Shown: positions 1-9,027 of the stretch, one piece after another
Position numbering within the stretch: the first letter of the stretch is position 1
How the letters are laid out: the number at the start of each line of letters is the position of its first letter
Source of the DNA: JBFHRE01 sp041746105
Lineage (GTDB): Bacteria; Actinomycetota; Acidimicrobiia; Spongiisociales; ZC4RG35
DNA length: 64,000 nt
NCBI GenBank assembly: GCA_041746105.1
Contig: JBGTHP010000025.1
Location: 1-64,000 of the forward strand
Direction of reading: 5' to 3'
Position numbers and translations under genes: made by a program
Notes under the pieces: generated by a model
Told to the model about the DNA's origin: nothing
What the model saw: the letters and a program-made list of their open reading frames with translations, nothing else
Database searches by the model: none

Positions 1-756
1 GTCGCGGTCGCCGCCCCGGAAATTGTTGACGCACCGGAGGCCATCGTCGAAGTGACAGAGTCGGCGAGCGAGCCTGAGGTCGACGTGGTTCACGTTCCGG
101 ATGCCGAGGTCGACATGGCCGAGGTTGCCCTTGAGCCAGAGCCGGTCGAAACATTTGTCGAGGCCGAACCAATGATCGAGGTTCCTCCGGCAACCGAGAC
201 CCAGCCACAACCTGTGGCCGAGGTGTCTGAGACCCCGACCGAGCTCGAGGTAGCGGTAGCCGCCGAGTCGGTGGCATCAGATACAAGCGGATTCGACGAT
301 GTCGAAGAGCTCGAGGCGGTTGGGGCAAACGAAGTCCTCGTTCCCGATATCGAGGTTGATCATCCGGAATCGGTTGTCGACCCAGTGGCCCCGATCGGAG
401 TGGACGAAACCAACTCCGAACCGCAACGCCGAAGTCTCGTGTTCGGTCGCGGTGCACCTGAACCGGTGACTCTCGGTGGTCCCAGCGAGGTGATCGCCCG
501 CCGCTTCATCGACGAGACCGAGTCGAAGTCTGAATCGGAGCCCGAAGAGGGCGCTACCGACGACTCACAGTCGCGGGAGCGAGGTCGTCACGCCAATTCC
601 TCGCGACGGGGCCGAATGTCCCGTCGTCGCAAGGTTGGCGATCACGACCATCAATACGACGTGGCGAAAACCGTCGGCGGCATCACCCGGCGTGTCTGTA
701 TGCACTGCGGTCACGTTTCATTCGACAGCGAAGATGTCTACCAGGGATGGAGCTGA
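1..756 (+). CDS. Acidic Glu/Val/Pro-rich protein with C-terminal zinc-ribbon-like motif, 5' truncated
   Basis: The reading frame is open from the first base, so the gene begins upstream; 251 residues are visible. A GTG at 52 is in frame but need not be the start. The first ~140 residues are low-complexity and very acidic (alternating E, V, P, A), probably disordered. Residues ~175-215 turn strongly basic (RRGRMSRRRK), and the end carries CMHCGH within a short segment that may bind zinc (only one CxxC is visible, with nearby His). I do not recognise the family. The acidic tail, basic patch and CxxC could suggest nucleic-acid or ribosome contact, but that is inference. The stop overlaps the start of the carbonic-anhydrase-like gene by 10 bases, so the two are probably co-transcribed. 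Confidence 0.7.
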   Translation, partial: VAVAAPEIVDAPEAIVEVTESASEPEVDVVHVPDAEVDMAEVALEPEPVETFVEAEPMIEVPPATETQPQPVAEVSETPTELEVAVAAESVASDTSGFDDVEELEAVGANEVLVPDIEVDHPESVVDPVAPIGVDETNSEPQRRSLVFGRGAPEPVTLGGPSEVIARRFIDETESKSESEPEEGATDDSQSRERGRHANSSRRGRMSRRRKVGDHDHQYDVAKTVGGITRRVCMHCGHVSFDSEDVYQGWS

Positions 757-1250
757 CACCCGGACCGCACATCGATCCGACGGCGTTTGTCGCTTCAACC
801 GCGAGGATCTTCGGCGACGTAGCGGTCGCCGCAAATGTGGTGATCATGTTCGGGGCCGTCATCCGCGCCGAGAAAGACAGGATCTCGATAGGCGAACGCA
901 CCAATATCCAGGACAATTGTGTTGTCCACTGTGACGTTGGAAAGCCGGCTCTGATCGGTGCCGGCGTTACGGTCGGCCACGGCGCAGTGGTTCACGGGGC
1001 TTTGGTCGGAGACTCGTGCCTCGTTGGGATCGGTTCCGTGGCACTGAATGGATCCGAACTCGGAGAGGGCGCCTGGCTTGCGGCCGGTTCGGTGCTGGCG
1101 GAGGGTGCGAAGATCCCGCCTTGGACCATCGCCGTGGGCTCGCCCGCCAAACCGTTCCGCGAACTTCGTCCAGAAGAGGTCGACCGTCAACGTTCCGGAG
1201 TTGAAGAGTACCTGCGCCTTGGGGACTTCTATCGATCGATGAGAGCTTGA
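747..1250 (+). CDS. Gamma-carbonic anhydrase family protein (left-handed beta-helix)
   Basis: 167 residues, the usual length for the YrdA/PaaY/CaiE-like gamma-carbonic anhydrase family. The sequence is built of hexapeptide repeats (IGERTNIQDN, IGAGVTVGHG, VGDSCLVGIG) that form a left-handed beta-helix. The conserved metal-site histidines are visible: one in CVVHCD and two in VGHGAVVHG. Trimeric members bind zinc or iron and hydrate CO2; many bacterial members are uncharacterised, so activity is inferred. The ATG lies inside the end of the preceding gene in another frame, which suggests translational coupling. Its 3' end runs into a hairpin shared with the convergent ABC exporter gene. Confidence 0.88.
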   Translation: MELTPGPHIDPTAFVASTARIFGDVAVAANVVIMFGAVIRAEKDRISIGERTNIQDNCVVHCDVGKPALIGAGVTVGHGAVVHGALVGDSCLVGIGSVALNGSELGEGAWLAAGSVLAEGAKIPPWTIAVGSPAKPFRELRPEEVDRQRSGVEEYLRLGDFYRSMRA

Positions 1251-1292
1251 AGCCGGTCCCCGACAGCGGTGTCGCGATCCGGATCTTCAAGC
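1245..1292. terminator. Nested inverted repeat between convergent genes, candidate bidirectional terminator
   Basis: Outer arms GCTTGAAG (1245-1252) and CTTCAAGC (1285-1292) are perfect complements. CCGG at 1253-1256 can pair with CCGG before the right arm, and an inner hairpin CGACA-GCGG-TGTCG sits in the loop. The structure spans the two stop codons of convergent genes. There is no clear T-tract, so it may act as an RNA 3'-end stabiliser rather than a classic intrinsic terminator. Confidence 0.5.
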
Positions 1293-3086
1293 GAGTAGCT
1301 GGCGTGCCGAGAGCCGTGCGTAGAGACCCTGGGCCGCTATCAGCTCGTCGTGTGTGCCGATCTCGACGATCTCACCTTCCGATAGTACGACGAGACGGTG
1401 GGCGGCCCGCACTGTCGAAAGCCTGTGGGCAACCACGACTGTCGTCCTGCCCATCATCAACCGCTCCAGGGCGGCCTGGACCAGGGCTTCGGACTCTGCA
1501 TCGAGCGAACTCGTCGCCTCATCGAGGATCAGGATCTTCGGGTCCGCCAGGAGCGCCCTGGCGATAGCCACCCTTTGACGCTGGCCGCCTGAGAGGCGAA
1601 TCCCTCTTTCGCCGACGACGGTCGCGTAGCCGAGCGGAAACTCTGAAATGAAGTCATGGGCGTTGGCGGCGATACAAGCCTCGACCAGGTCATGGTCCGT
1701 CGCCGCCGGCATCCCGACACGAAGATTCTCCGCGATGGTCCCGGAAAATAGCTGCACTTCTTGCGGAACCGCCGCCATCGCAGCTCGCAGGTTCGGCAAC
1801 GGTTGGTCACGGACATCGACCCCATCTATGAGAACCCGGCCAGCCGTTGGATCGTAGAAACGCGGGATGAGTTGGACCAGCGTCGATTTCCCCGCACCGC
1901 TCGGTCCAACCAATGCGACCAACTCGCCCGGCTCCACTTCGAGGTCGATCGCCGTGAGAACCTGAAGGTCCCGGCCGGGATAGGTGAAATCGACGGATTC
2001 GAACGTTATGGACCCGGCTATCCGATCGAGCACAACCGGATTGGCGCTCTCGGCGATCTCGGGGGCCTCGTCCAAAAGTTCAAAGATCCGGATGGACGCT
2101 CCCAGGGCTTCCTGAAGTTGCGAATAAAGATCCGTGAACGTTCCGATGGCTCCCGCAACGATCAACGTGTACAACAAAAAGGTCACCAGTTCACCGGCAG
2201 TGAGCTCACCAGAAAGGACGAGGCGGCCGCCCACCCACAGCACGAAAGCAAGAGTGGCGAAGGATATAAACGTGACAAATGGCACGAACACGGCCCTCCA
2301 TCGCGCTCGGCGGATTGCGATGGCGTACGAAGAACGGATGTCCTTGGCGTATTGGGCGGATGCAACGTCTTCAGCCGTGAACCACTTGACCACCCTGATA
2401 GAGGAGATCGATTCATCGGCGAATGCGTTTGCAGTCGCGACTTCGTCCTGGAAGGCGGTAGAAATTCGTCGCAGCCGCCGCCCGAAAAACGATCCCCCCA
2501 CTATCACAACCGGCAGGAATATCAACACCGCGAGCGACAGGATCGGGCTGAGGAAAAGCAGGAGTGCGATTCCGCCGATCATCGAGATTCCCTGAAAGAG
2601 GGCCTGTGCAACAGAGGTCGAGACCGTGGCTTGGACGACGGCGACATCGGAAGTGAGGCGTGACGTGATTTCGCCTGTCTTTCGATCGTCAAAAAAAGGC
2701 ACAGGGAGTCGGACGATTCGATCAAAAACCGCTCGCCTGAGATCGGCGACGATGCCTTCGCCTACTACCGCCAGGGAGTAGATGCGCAGGTAGTTGAAGA
2801 GTGCCTGCAATCCGAAGACACCCAACAAGAAGAGCGCAATCCCGTCGAGATCCGATGTTTCCGAATTCTCGAGCGCCGAGTCGACCATTGCCCCCATCAC
2901 TCGCGGAAAGACCAATCCGAGCGCAGCGGATACCGCCACCCCGACGAAGGCGACAACGAACCATTTCTTGTAGGTTCTGAGGAATCCGAAAAGCCGCCGA
3001 ATCTGTCTCATGTTGGCGCGATCGAGAGGCACGCCTGGCTCGGAAGAACCGGTCAGACGGCCGCGACGTTTTCGGGTCGTTTGCAT
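1287..3086 (-). CDS. ABC exporter, fused membrane and ATPase domains (MsbA/MDR type)
   Basis: 599 residues, the standard length for a half-transporter that works as a dimer in the cytoplasmic membrane. The transmembrane domain covers about residues 35-325 with six predicted helices. The ATPase domain covers about 360-595: Walker A GPSGAGKST near 394-402, signature LSGGQ near 498-502, Walker B ILILDEATSSLD near 518-529 and switch His near 554. This pattern is typical of lipid or multidrug exporters; the substrate cannot be told from sequence. The N-terminus is basic (MQTTRKRRGR). The ATG at 3086 is kept because no better start precedes the first helix. It is separated by 137 bases from the next minus-strand gene upstream. 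Confidence 0.92.
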   Translation of the reverse strand: MQTTRKRRGRLTGSSEPGVPLDRANMRQIRRLFGFLRTYKKWFVVAFVGVAVSAALGLVFPRVMGAMVDSALENSETSDLDGIALFLLGVFGLQALFNYLRIYSLAVVGEGIVADLRRAVFDRIVRLPVPFFDDRKTGEITSRLTSDVAVVQATVSTSVAQALFQGISMIGGIALLLFLSPILSLAVLIFLPVVIVGGSFFGRRLRRISTAFQDEVATANAFADESISSIRVVKWFTAEDVASAQYAKDIRSSYAIAIRRARWRAVFVPFVTFISFATLAFVLWVGGRLVLSGELTAGELVTFLLYTLIVAGAIGTFTDLYSQLQEALGASIRIFELLDEAPEIAESANPVVLDRIAGSITFESVDFTYPGRDLQVLTAIDLEVEPGELVALVGPSGAGKSTLVQLIPRFYDPTAGRVLIDGVDVRDQPLPNLRAAMAAVPQEVQLFSGTIAENLRVGMPAATDHDLVEACIAANAHDFISEFPLGYATVVGERGIRLSGGQRQRVAIARALLADPKILILDEATSSLDAESEALVQAALERLMMGRTTVVVAHRLSTVRAAHRLVVLSEGEIVEIGTHDELIAAQGLYARLSARQLLA

Positions 3087-3196
3087 CGCATCGATGCTAC
3101 GGCGCTATGACCGGGACCCGGCCGCGACACCGCAGGACGACGAGGTTGGACAGGGGAGGGATGCCACAACCGGGCGCGGAGGCGAGAGGTCTCGAG

Positions 3197-3217
3197 CCGG
3201 TCCGACCGGTGGACCGG
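3197..3217 (-). terminator. GC-rich hairpin downstream of small membrane protein gene
   Basis: Perfect 7-base arms CCGGTCC and GGACCGG flank a 7-base loop, just after the stop of the minus-strand gene at 3224. No T-run follows on the minus strand. It is a weak or Rho-assisted terminator candidate. The rest of the 3087-3223 gap shows no open gene and should hold the promoter of the ABC exporter. Confidence 0.35.
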
Positions 3218-3223
3218 GCCGAG

Positions 3224-3676
3224 TCAGGCTCCCAGCTTCCAAACCATTGCGGCAATGGTGAGGACCAGTAAAACGGTATCGATCATCCCGACCGACCTCA
3301 GCCGTGCCGCAACCGGCGCCAACGCCGAAGCGTCGCCGGCCGCGCTCAGTTGTGCGGCCTTTTCTCCCTGAGGTCCAAAAACTTTGACCCCGAGCACCGC
3401 CCCGATCAACACCATGGCGAAACCAACCGACACAAAGGCCGAACCGAACGAATACGGGCTGTTTTCAACCAGGAGGAGTCCGATCCCGGTCAAAAGGCTC
3501 ACGATCGCGGCCGGCATATAAAGCCTTGTACCCATTGCGACCGTCGCCCGGTAGTAGTCGGCGGCCGCGTTGCCTCCGGCTCGCCCCATTCTCGGTGCCA
3601 TGAGCGCCTGGGTCATGTTTGCTCCCAGCCAGATACCGGCGGCGAGGATGTGTAGATACAAGAGGGATGTTCGCAT
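3224..3676 (-). CDS. Four-helix integral membrane protein, CopD/DUF2269-like
   Basis: 150 residues with four clear hydrophobic segments (about 3-20, 52-72, 83-103 and 128-146). The start, LLYLHILAAGIWLGANM, has the His plus W/G pattern seen in CopD-like and DUF2269-type membrane proteins, where the histidine in the first helix may bind heme or metal. No soluble domain is present. The ATG at 3676 has a good ribosome site (AAGGAG) about nine bases ahead. It is divergent from manC, with about 60 bases between the starts. Function is unknown; the family name is from resemblance only. Confidence 0.7.
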   Translation of the reverse strand: MRTSLLYLHILAAGIWLGANMTQALMAPRMGRAGGNAAADYYRATVAMGTRLYMPAAIVSLLTGIGLLLVENSPYSFGSAFVSVGFAMVLIGAVLGVKVFGPQGEKAAQLSAAGDASALAPVAARLRSVGMIDTVLLVLTIAAMVWKLGA

Positions 3677-3737
3677 GGGGTATGTCTCCTTGGGGCGGCG
3701 TCAGACTAGTTAGCTCGGCCTGGGTTACGCTCCACCC

Positions 3738-4784
3738 ATGCGAATTGTCCCCGTGTTGTTGTCGGGTGGGGTTGGGACTCGGCTTTGGCCGCTTTCTCGG
3801 GCCGTACGACCAAAACAGCTGCAGCCGCTCGTCGAAGAACATTCGATGCTGCAATCGACTTTGCTTCGTCTTCGGGGGGTCGAAGGGATCGCTCCGCCGA
3901 TCGTTGTGTGCGGCGGAGTCCACGCTCTTTCGGTCGCGAGCCAGCTACGCCAGATCGACGTCCAAGGTGCTGTGATCATCGCCGAGCCCGGTGGTCGTAG
4001 CACCGCTGCCGCCATCGCCGCTGCTGCCCTCGTCAGCGCTCCCGACGACGTTCTCGTCGCACTTCCCGCCGATCACGTCATCACCGATGGCGAAAACTTC
4101 AGACTGCGACTTGCGGTCGCAGTCGATGCGGCCATCGAAGGCAGGTTGGTCACGTTCGGTGTCAAACCGACCCGCCCCGAGACGGGATATGGCTACATCG
4201 AAGTCGCTCCGGGGGGTGGCGCCTACTCCCCTGTGGCCCGGTTCGTCGAAAAGCCGGATGCCGCAGCTGCGCGGGATTTCGTCGACCGAGGCAACATGTT
4301 CTGGAATTCTGGGATGTTCGTTTTTCGGTCGGATGTCATGCTTCATGAATTAGAGGAGCACGCTCCGGCTGTTCTGACACCGGTGAGGAGGGCGATGACC
4401 TCGGGAGTGGCAATCGCGTCCATTTTCACTCCCGGAGACGAGTTCTTGAACTCGCCGACGATCTCGATAGATCACGCCGTGATGGAGAAAACAAGCCAGG
4501 CCGTGATGGTCGAGCTCGAGGCAGGTTGGAGTGATGTTGGCTCCTGGGAGGCCCTTTTCGATATCGGCGTCAAACAACCCGATGGCAATGTGGTTGTGGG
4601 TGAGCGGGTGGTCGCCATCGATGTAACCGGGTCGTATCTGAGGTCATCTGGGCGAATGGTGGCCGTCGTAGGCCTCGACGACGTCGTGGTGGTTGAGACC
4701 AGCGACGCCGTTCTTGTGGTGCACAGAGACCACGCCCAAGATGTTCGGCGACTGGTCGAGCATCTCGATTCCGATCTGCTGTGA
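3738..4784 (+). CDS. manC: Mannose-1-phosphate guanylyltransferase
   Basis: 348 residues. The N-terminal nucleotidyltransferase signature GGVGTRLWPLSRAVRPKQ lies near residues 10-27. FVEKPD and the segment around GWSDVGSWEALF are the usual sugar-phosphate and metal-binding regions of the ManC/GMPP class. The enzyme makes GDP-mannose from mannose-1-phosphate and GTP for glycans, glycolipids or polysaccharide. It lacks the C-terminal isomerase domain of ~470-residue bifunctional enzymes. No other GDP-mannose genes are nearby; its stop overlaps the cytochrome c start by four bases, so the link to the respiratory and menaquinone genes is by transcription rather than pathway. Confidence 0.9.
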   Translation: MRIVPVLLSGGVGTRLWPLSRAVRPKQLQPLVEEHSMLQSTLLRLRGVEGIAPPIVVCGGVHALSVASQLRQIDVQGAVIIAEPGGRSTAAAIAAAALVSAPDDVLVALPADHVITDGENFRLRLAVAVDAAIEGRLVTFGVKPTRPETGYGYIEVAPGGGAYSPVARFVEKPDAAAARDFVDRGNMFWNSGMFVFRSDVMLHELEEHAPAVLTPVRRAMTSGVAIASIFTPGDEFLNSPTISIDHAVMEKTSQAVMVELEAGWSDVGSWEALFDIGVKQPDGNVVVGERVVAIDVTGSYLRSSGRMVAVVGLDDVVVVETSDAVLVVHRDHAQDVRRLVEHLDSDLL

Positions 4785-5134
4785 CCCCGGGATCGCTTGT
4801 CTCGGCGAAATCGGTTGTTCGTTGTCCATCTCTTGTGCGGCTTCTCGTGATTGTGGGCGTCGCCATGGTGCTTGTCTCATGTACCGGAAAGCCGGCCGCT
4901 GATGCCAGCGGCCTGGAGATCTACGACCAACTCTGTGCGCGCTGTCACGGCTCGGACCTCGAGGGCCAAATCGGGCCGGCGCTTGGGCCCGGCTCGCTCG
5001 CCGCCGACGAAGACGACGAGTTCATCCGGGCAACCATTCTGAACGGTCGTGGCCGCATGCCCTCGTTCGACCGCACACTGAGCGATGAACAGATCGAACG
5101 AGTGATCGCCTATCTTCGGGCAGAACAGCAATGA
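4781..5134 (+). CDS. Lipoprotein cytochrome c, single heme
   Basis: 117 residues, starting at a GTG that overlaps the manC stop. A hydrophobic segment near 18-33 ends in the lipobox LVSC (Cys34), so the protein should be a membrane-anchored lipoprotein outside the cytoplasmic membrane. The heme motif CARCH covers residues 52-56 and a likely axial methionine is Met93 in GRMPSF. This is a class I c-type cytochrome fold of the small oxidase-associated type. It probably passes electrons in respiration; its position beside menaquinone biosynthesis genes fits. The stop overlaps the menC start by four bases. Confidence 0.88.
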   Translation: MTPGSLVSAKSVVRCPSLVRLLVIVGVAMVLVSCTGKPAADASGLEIYDQLCARCHGSDLEGQIGPALGPGSLAADEDDEFIRATILNGRGRMPSFDRTLSDEQIERVIAYLRAEQQ

Positions 5135-6087
5135 CAGATCTCTCGCAAGTCGACCTCTACCCATTCCGGATCCCGATGAAGATGCGCTTTCGGCGAGTGA
5201 CCTGGCGTGAAGGTGTCGTCCTGAGAGGACCCCAAGGGTGGGGTGAGTTTTCACCGTTTCCCGATTATCCGCCTGAAGTCACGGTCAGGTGGCTGGCAGC
5301 GGCGCTGGAGGCAGCCTGTTCCCCGATGCCGCAGCCGCGCCGGTCCTCGATCGAGGTCAATGTGACGGTGCCGGCAGTCGGGCCGGAGATCGCTTTCGAA
5401 CTTGTGGCCAAATCGGGTTGTTCGACCGCCAAGGTGAAAATCGCCGAACCGGGCGAGCCGCCGGAAGCCGACCTCGAAAGGGTGGCCGCGGTGCGTCAGG
5501 CGCTGGGTCCCAAGGGCAAGATCCGGGTCGACGTCAATGCCGCGTGGACCGTGGACGAGGCGATAGAGCGGATCACCGAGTTGTCGGTGTTCGATCTGGA
5601 ATACGTCGAGCAACCGGTGAGGACCATCGACGAACTGGTGGCGGTTCGGTCAGCGGTCGACGTCCTCATCGCCGCCGACGAGGCGGTGCGTCTGGCCGCT
5701 GACCCGATGCGAGTTGTCGACCGCGGCGCGGCCGACATCCTCGTTCTCAAGCCACAGCCAATGGGAGGTGTCAGGCGGGCGCTCGACTTGGCGCGCCGGT
5801 CGGGACTACCCGTCGTGGTCTCCTCGGCGTTGGAGAGCTCGATCGGGCTTGCAGCAGGGGTGGCGTTGGCGGCGGCGCTTCCAGAACTTCCGTTCGCGTG
5901 CGGGCTCGGAACCGCCACCTTGCTCGAGGGCGATCTCGTCTCCGATCCATTGGTTCCCGTGGACGGGTCGATTTCGGTCAGACGGGTTTCAGCTGATTTT
6001 GGCCTCCTGCGGACGTGGGCCGCAGACCGCGAGACCGAGTCCCGGGTGATGAGAAGGCTTCGCCATGCCGCCGAGATATTGACATGA
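5131..6087 (+). CDS. menC: o-Succinylbenzoate synthase
   Basis: 318 residues of the enolase superfamily (MenC/muconate-lactonising type). The barrel shows the expected residues in order: a lysine in AKVKIAE (the acid/base Lys strand), RVDVNAAW (metal Asp), EYVEQP (metal Glu), AADEAVR (metal Asp) and LKPQPMGG (second catalytic Lys). MenC dehydrates SHCHC to o-succinylbenzoate in menaquinone synthesis. The MenC call over other enolase-superfamily members is supported by menD directly downstream with a 4-base ATGA overlap. Confidence 0.93.
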   Translation: MTDLSQVDLYPFRIPMKMRFRRVTWREGVVLRGPQGWGEFSPFPDYPPEVTVRWLAAALEAACSPMPQPRRSSIEVNVTVPAVGPEIAFELVAKSGCSTAKVKIAEPGEPPEADLERVAAVRQALGPKGKIRVDVNAAWTVDEAIERITELSVFDLEYVEQPVRTIDELVAVRSAVDVLIAADEAVRLAADPMRVVDRGAADILVLKPQPMGGVRRALDLARRSGLPVVVSSALESSIGLAAGVALAAALPELPFACGLGTATLLEGDLVSDPLVPVDGSISVRRVSADFGLLRTWAADRETESRVMRRLRHAAEILT

Positions 6088-7823
6088 GTTTTCCCAATGC
6101 TTCGACGGCGATGGCGTCGGTCCTCATCGACGAACTTTGTCGAAATGGGCTGAGTCACGTTGTGGTGGCGCCCGGTTCGCGATCGGCGGCGTTGGCGATC
6201 GCAGCAGATGCCGACGAACGCCTCGAGGTGGTGGTTGCTCTGGACGAGCGATCGGCAGGGTTCTGGGCCGTGGGTTATGGAAAGGCCTGCGGCCGTCCGG
6301 CCGCGGTCGTGGTGACGTCAGGCACGGCTGTCGCCAATCTGACACCAGCCGTGGTCGAGGCCGACCTGAGCCATACACCTTTTTTGATTCTCTCTGCCAA
6401 CCGACCTCCAGAGCTGCGGGGAGTCGGAGCCAACCAGACGATCGACCAGATCGGCATGTTTGGCACGAGGACTCGATGGTCAGAGGCCGTGGGCGCGGCC
6501 GAGGATCTTTCGAGCTCCAATCCCTACTGGAGATCGATCGTGTGTCGCGCCATTGCGTCGACCCTCGGGCTAGGTAATCCTCCCGGCCCCGTCCACCTCG
6601 ATCTGGCCTTTCGTGAGCCGATCATTCCTGCCGTTGATGACGGCAGGGTCGTCGGTGCGGTTTTTGAGTCAGAGACGGATGGACGCTCTGGTCAGAGTCC
6701 GTGGACCGGAGCCTCGCTCGATCCGCCAGGAATCCCGGTGATGGCGTTTCCAGAAGAACTCCGTCAGCCCGCCGGCGTCGTTGTGATAGGCGAAAGCCGT
6801 TTTGCCGAATCGGGGGCGATGCTTGCCCACAACGAGGGATGGCCCATGATCGCCGAGCCGACATCGTCGATGCGGGGGGGCATGGCCCTACGGTCCGAGT
6901 CGGGAGACCTATCACTCCCCGCGATGACGACGGCGCACCATCTCGTCTCCAACACGTCGTTCGTGAACGCGATGGCGCCCGACATCGTCGTGAAATTCGG
7001 GAGAGCCAATCTGTCTTCTGCCATCGAGACGTATTCGAGAAATGCCTCTCAGTACGTGGTGGTCGACCCCGACGGCTGGGCCGACCCTGGTCGCGGGAGC
7101 CAACTGATGTTGAAAGCGGTACCGATTTCAACGCGGTTCTCGCCGCCGGCCAGAAGTGAGTGGCTCGATGGCTGGCAGCGAATGGATGCATCGGTTCGGC
7201 GCGTGATCGACGGGATTCTGGATCGCCTCGACCTTCCGACGGAGCCGCGAGCAGCACGCGACACCGTTCGCGCCGTCGGCGAGGGCGGGACGCTGATCGC
7301 AGCCTCTTCCATGCCGATTCGCGACCTGAACCTGTTCATGGAACCAAAACGGATGCGGATCGTGGGCAACCGGGGCGCCTCGGGGATCGACGGGTTTGTC
7401 TCGACGGCCCTCGGTGTCGCCGCCAACTGTCAGTCTGCCCCGGTCGCGCTGGCGGGTGACCTCTCGGTGCTGCATGACTCGAACGGATTTCTGACGACAC
7501 CTCGGCACGATTGCGTGTTTGTGGTCATCAACAACGACGGCGGTGGCATTTTCAGCTTCTTGCCGCAGGCACGGCTGACGACCGGTTTTGAGCGCCTTTT
7601 CGGCACGCCGCACGGCCGGTCGTTCGCCAAGTTGGCCGCTTTCCACGACGTCGGCTACGAACTGATCGAGACCGCTGACGCATTGATCCCTGCGATCGAG
7701 TTGGCGAGGCAAGCAGGTGGGGTCGGATTGGTTGAGGTGAGAACCGACCGGCAGGCGAACATGGATCTTCATCGCGATCTGTCAGAAGGTGTCAATCACG
7801 CAATAGATCGACTCATTCCGTGA
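6084..7823 (+). CDS. menD: SEPHCHC synthase (thiamine diphosphate enzyme of menaquinone synthesis)
   Basis: 579 residues from the ATG at 6084, which overlaps the menC stop; an upstream in-frame ATG at 6015 would extend 23 residues into menC and is not preferred. N-terminal motifs VVAPGSRSAALAIAA, LDERSAGF and TSGTAVANLTPAV are characteristic of MenD. The C-terminal thiamine diphosphate site shows GNRGASGIDG and VVINNDGGGIFSFLPQ. MenD condenses 2-oxoglutarate with isochorismate. The 3' end overlaps the convergent menF gene by 11 bases, so product and substrate genes of one pathway face each other. Confidence 0.96.
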   Translation: MSFPNASTAMASVLIDELCRNGLSHVVVAPGSRSAALAIAADADERLEVVVALDERSAGFWAVGYGKACGRPAAVVVTSGTAVANLTPAVVEADLSHTPFLILSANRPPELRGVGANQTIDQIGMFGTRTRWSEAVGAAEDLSSSNPYWRSIVCRAIASTLGLGNPPGPVHLDLAFREPIIPAVDDGRVVGAVFESETDGRSGQSPWTGASLDPPGIPVMAFPEELRQPAGVVVIGESRFAESGAMLAHNEGWPMIAEPTSSMRGGMALRSESGDLSLPAMTTAHHLVSNTSFVNAMAPDIVVKFGRANLSSAIETYSRNASQYVVVDPDGWADPGRGSQLMLKAVPISTRFSPPARSEWLDGWQRMDASVRRVIDGILDRLDLPTEPRAARDTVRAVGEGGTLIAASSMPIRDLNLFMEPKRMRIVGNRGASGIDGFVSTALGVAANCQSAPVALAGDLSVLHDSNGFLTTPRHDCVFVVINNDGGGIFSFLPQARLTTGFERLFGTPHGRSFAKLAAFHDVGYELIETADALIPAIELARQAGGVGLVEVRTDRQANMDLHRDLSEGVNHAIDRLIP

Positions 7824-9027
7824 AGTCGAGAGCCGCGAGCATTGCGCCCAGCTTGAGTCGCGTTTCTTCCAGTTCCGATTCTGGAAGAGAACCGGCGACG
7901 ATGCCAGACCCGGCAAAAAGCCTGGCACGGGCTCCGGATATTTCCGCGCAACGGAGCGCGATCGCGACTTGGCCGTCGCCCGACGCCGCCGTCCAGCCAA
8001 CAGGTGCCGCATAACGCCCTCGGTCCATGCCTTCGAGTTCGGCAATGGCCGAGAGCGCCAAGTCTCTTGGTGATCCTCCGACGGCTGCAGTCGGGTGCAT
8101 TCGCCCTGCGACCTCGAGGACGCTGGTGGGTTGAGAAAGGGTGCCACGGAACCGGGTGGCGAGGTGGCGAACGTTCGCAAGATCCAGCAGAACCGGCTCC
8201 GGGTCTTTGAAGAGTCTGCTGGTGATGCTGCTCAGAGAGGCATCGACCGACGCGGCCGCCAAGCGGTGCTCCCGCTGATCTTTTTCCGATGCGAGAAGTT
8301 GCCGACCAAGGAGTTCGTCGGTTTCTGGATCGTCGCTGCGTGGCCCCGAGCCGGCGAGCGTGACCGATTCGATCTTGTCTCCGTTTACCTCGGCCAGCAT
8401 CTCGGGTGAGGCACCGACCAGTCCATCGATGAGGAACACAGCACACTCGGGAAACCGACCGTACAGGCGGTCCAGGATCCGTCTCGTGTCGAACGACGTC
8501 TTGGACCAGACCGCGTAATCGCGGGCAAGGACCACTTTCTCCAAGCTTGAACGCGAGATCTGATCGAGCGCCCTGTCGACCGACTCCATCCAGACCAGGT
8601 CGGGGACCGAGCTTCCGGCATAACGGGGTCTGTCCGGAACCGGATGGGCGCTACCTGCCGGGTGATACAGCCACCTCGTCTCGATTTCGGCGGGATGGGT
8701 CACGAACCATGTCCCACCGTGGCGCCCAACGACGACCTCGGGCACGAACAAAGACGTGCCATGGGAACGTTCGTCGAAAGCGAAAGAGGCGAACAGCAGC
8801 GGACCGGTCGGCGGCAGACCAACGCCGTCGATCACCTCGATCGAATCCAACCAGTCGGTGAATTGTCCGAAGGCCTCAACGAACCGATCGGGACCGGTTG
8901 CGGGTGCGAACCTGATGAGTTCTCCGAATGACGCGAGGTGAGTCTTGCCGCTGCGCCACACCGCGTCAGGCGGATGCTCTAGAAGATCGATCGGTGCCGC
9001 CAACAGCTCTGAGACGATCACTATCAA
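7813..9027 (-). CDS. menF: Isochorismate synthase
   Basis: 404 residues of the chorismate-binding family (MenF/EntC/DhbC). Diagnostic stretches are LEKVVLARDYAV, GASPEMLAEV, VTLAGSGPRS, SEKDQREHRL, HPTAAVGGSP and RYAAPVGW. The enzyme turns chorismate into isochorismate, the substrate of MenD encoded on the opposite strand. The start at 9027 overlaps the stop of the MerR-like gene (ATGA), so menF is the last gene of a murI / MerR-like / menF operon. A siderophore or salicylate role is possible in principle, but the adjacent menC and menD favour menaquinone. Confidence 0.93.
   Translation of the reverse strand: MIVIVSELLAAPIDLLEHPPDAVWRSGKTHLASFGELIRFAPATGPDRFVEAFGQFTDWLDSIEVIDGVGLPPTGPLLFASFAFDERSHGTSLFVPEVVVGRHGGTWFVTHPAEIETRWLYHPAGSAHPVPDRPRYAGSSVPDLVWMESVDRALDQISRSSLEKVVLARDYAVWSKTSFDTRRILDRLYGRFPECAVFLIDGLVGASPEMLAEVNGDKIESVTLAGSGPRSDDPETDELLGRQLLASEKDQREHRLAAASVDASLSSITSRLFKDPEPVLLDLANVRHLATRFRGTLSQPTSVLEVAGRMHPTAAVGGSPRDLALSAIAELEGMDRGRYAAPVGWTAASGDGQVAIALRCAEISGARARLFAGSGIVAGSLPESELEETRLKLGAMLAALDFTE

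Noticed and set aside
1761..2663. 300-codon plus-strand frame inside the ABC exporter
   Set aside because: Arg/Asp-rich shadow of the ABC exporter coding strand, with no ribosome site.
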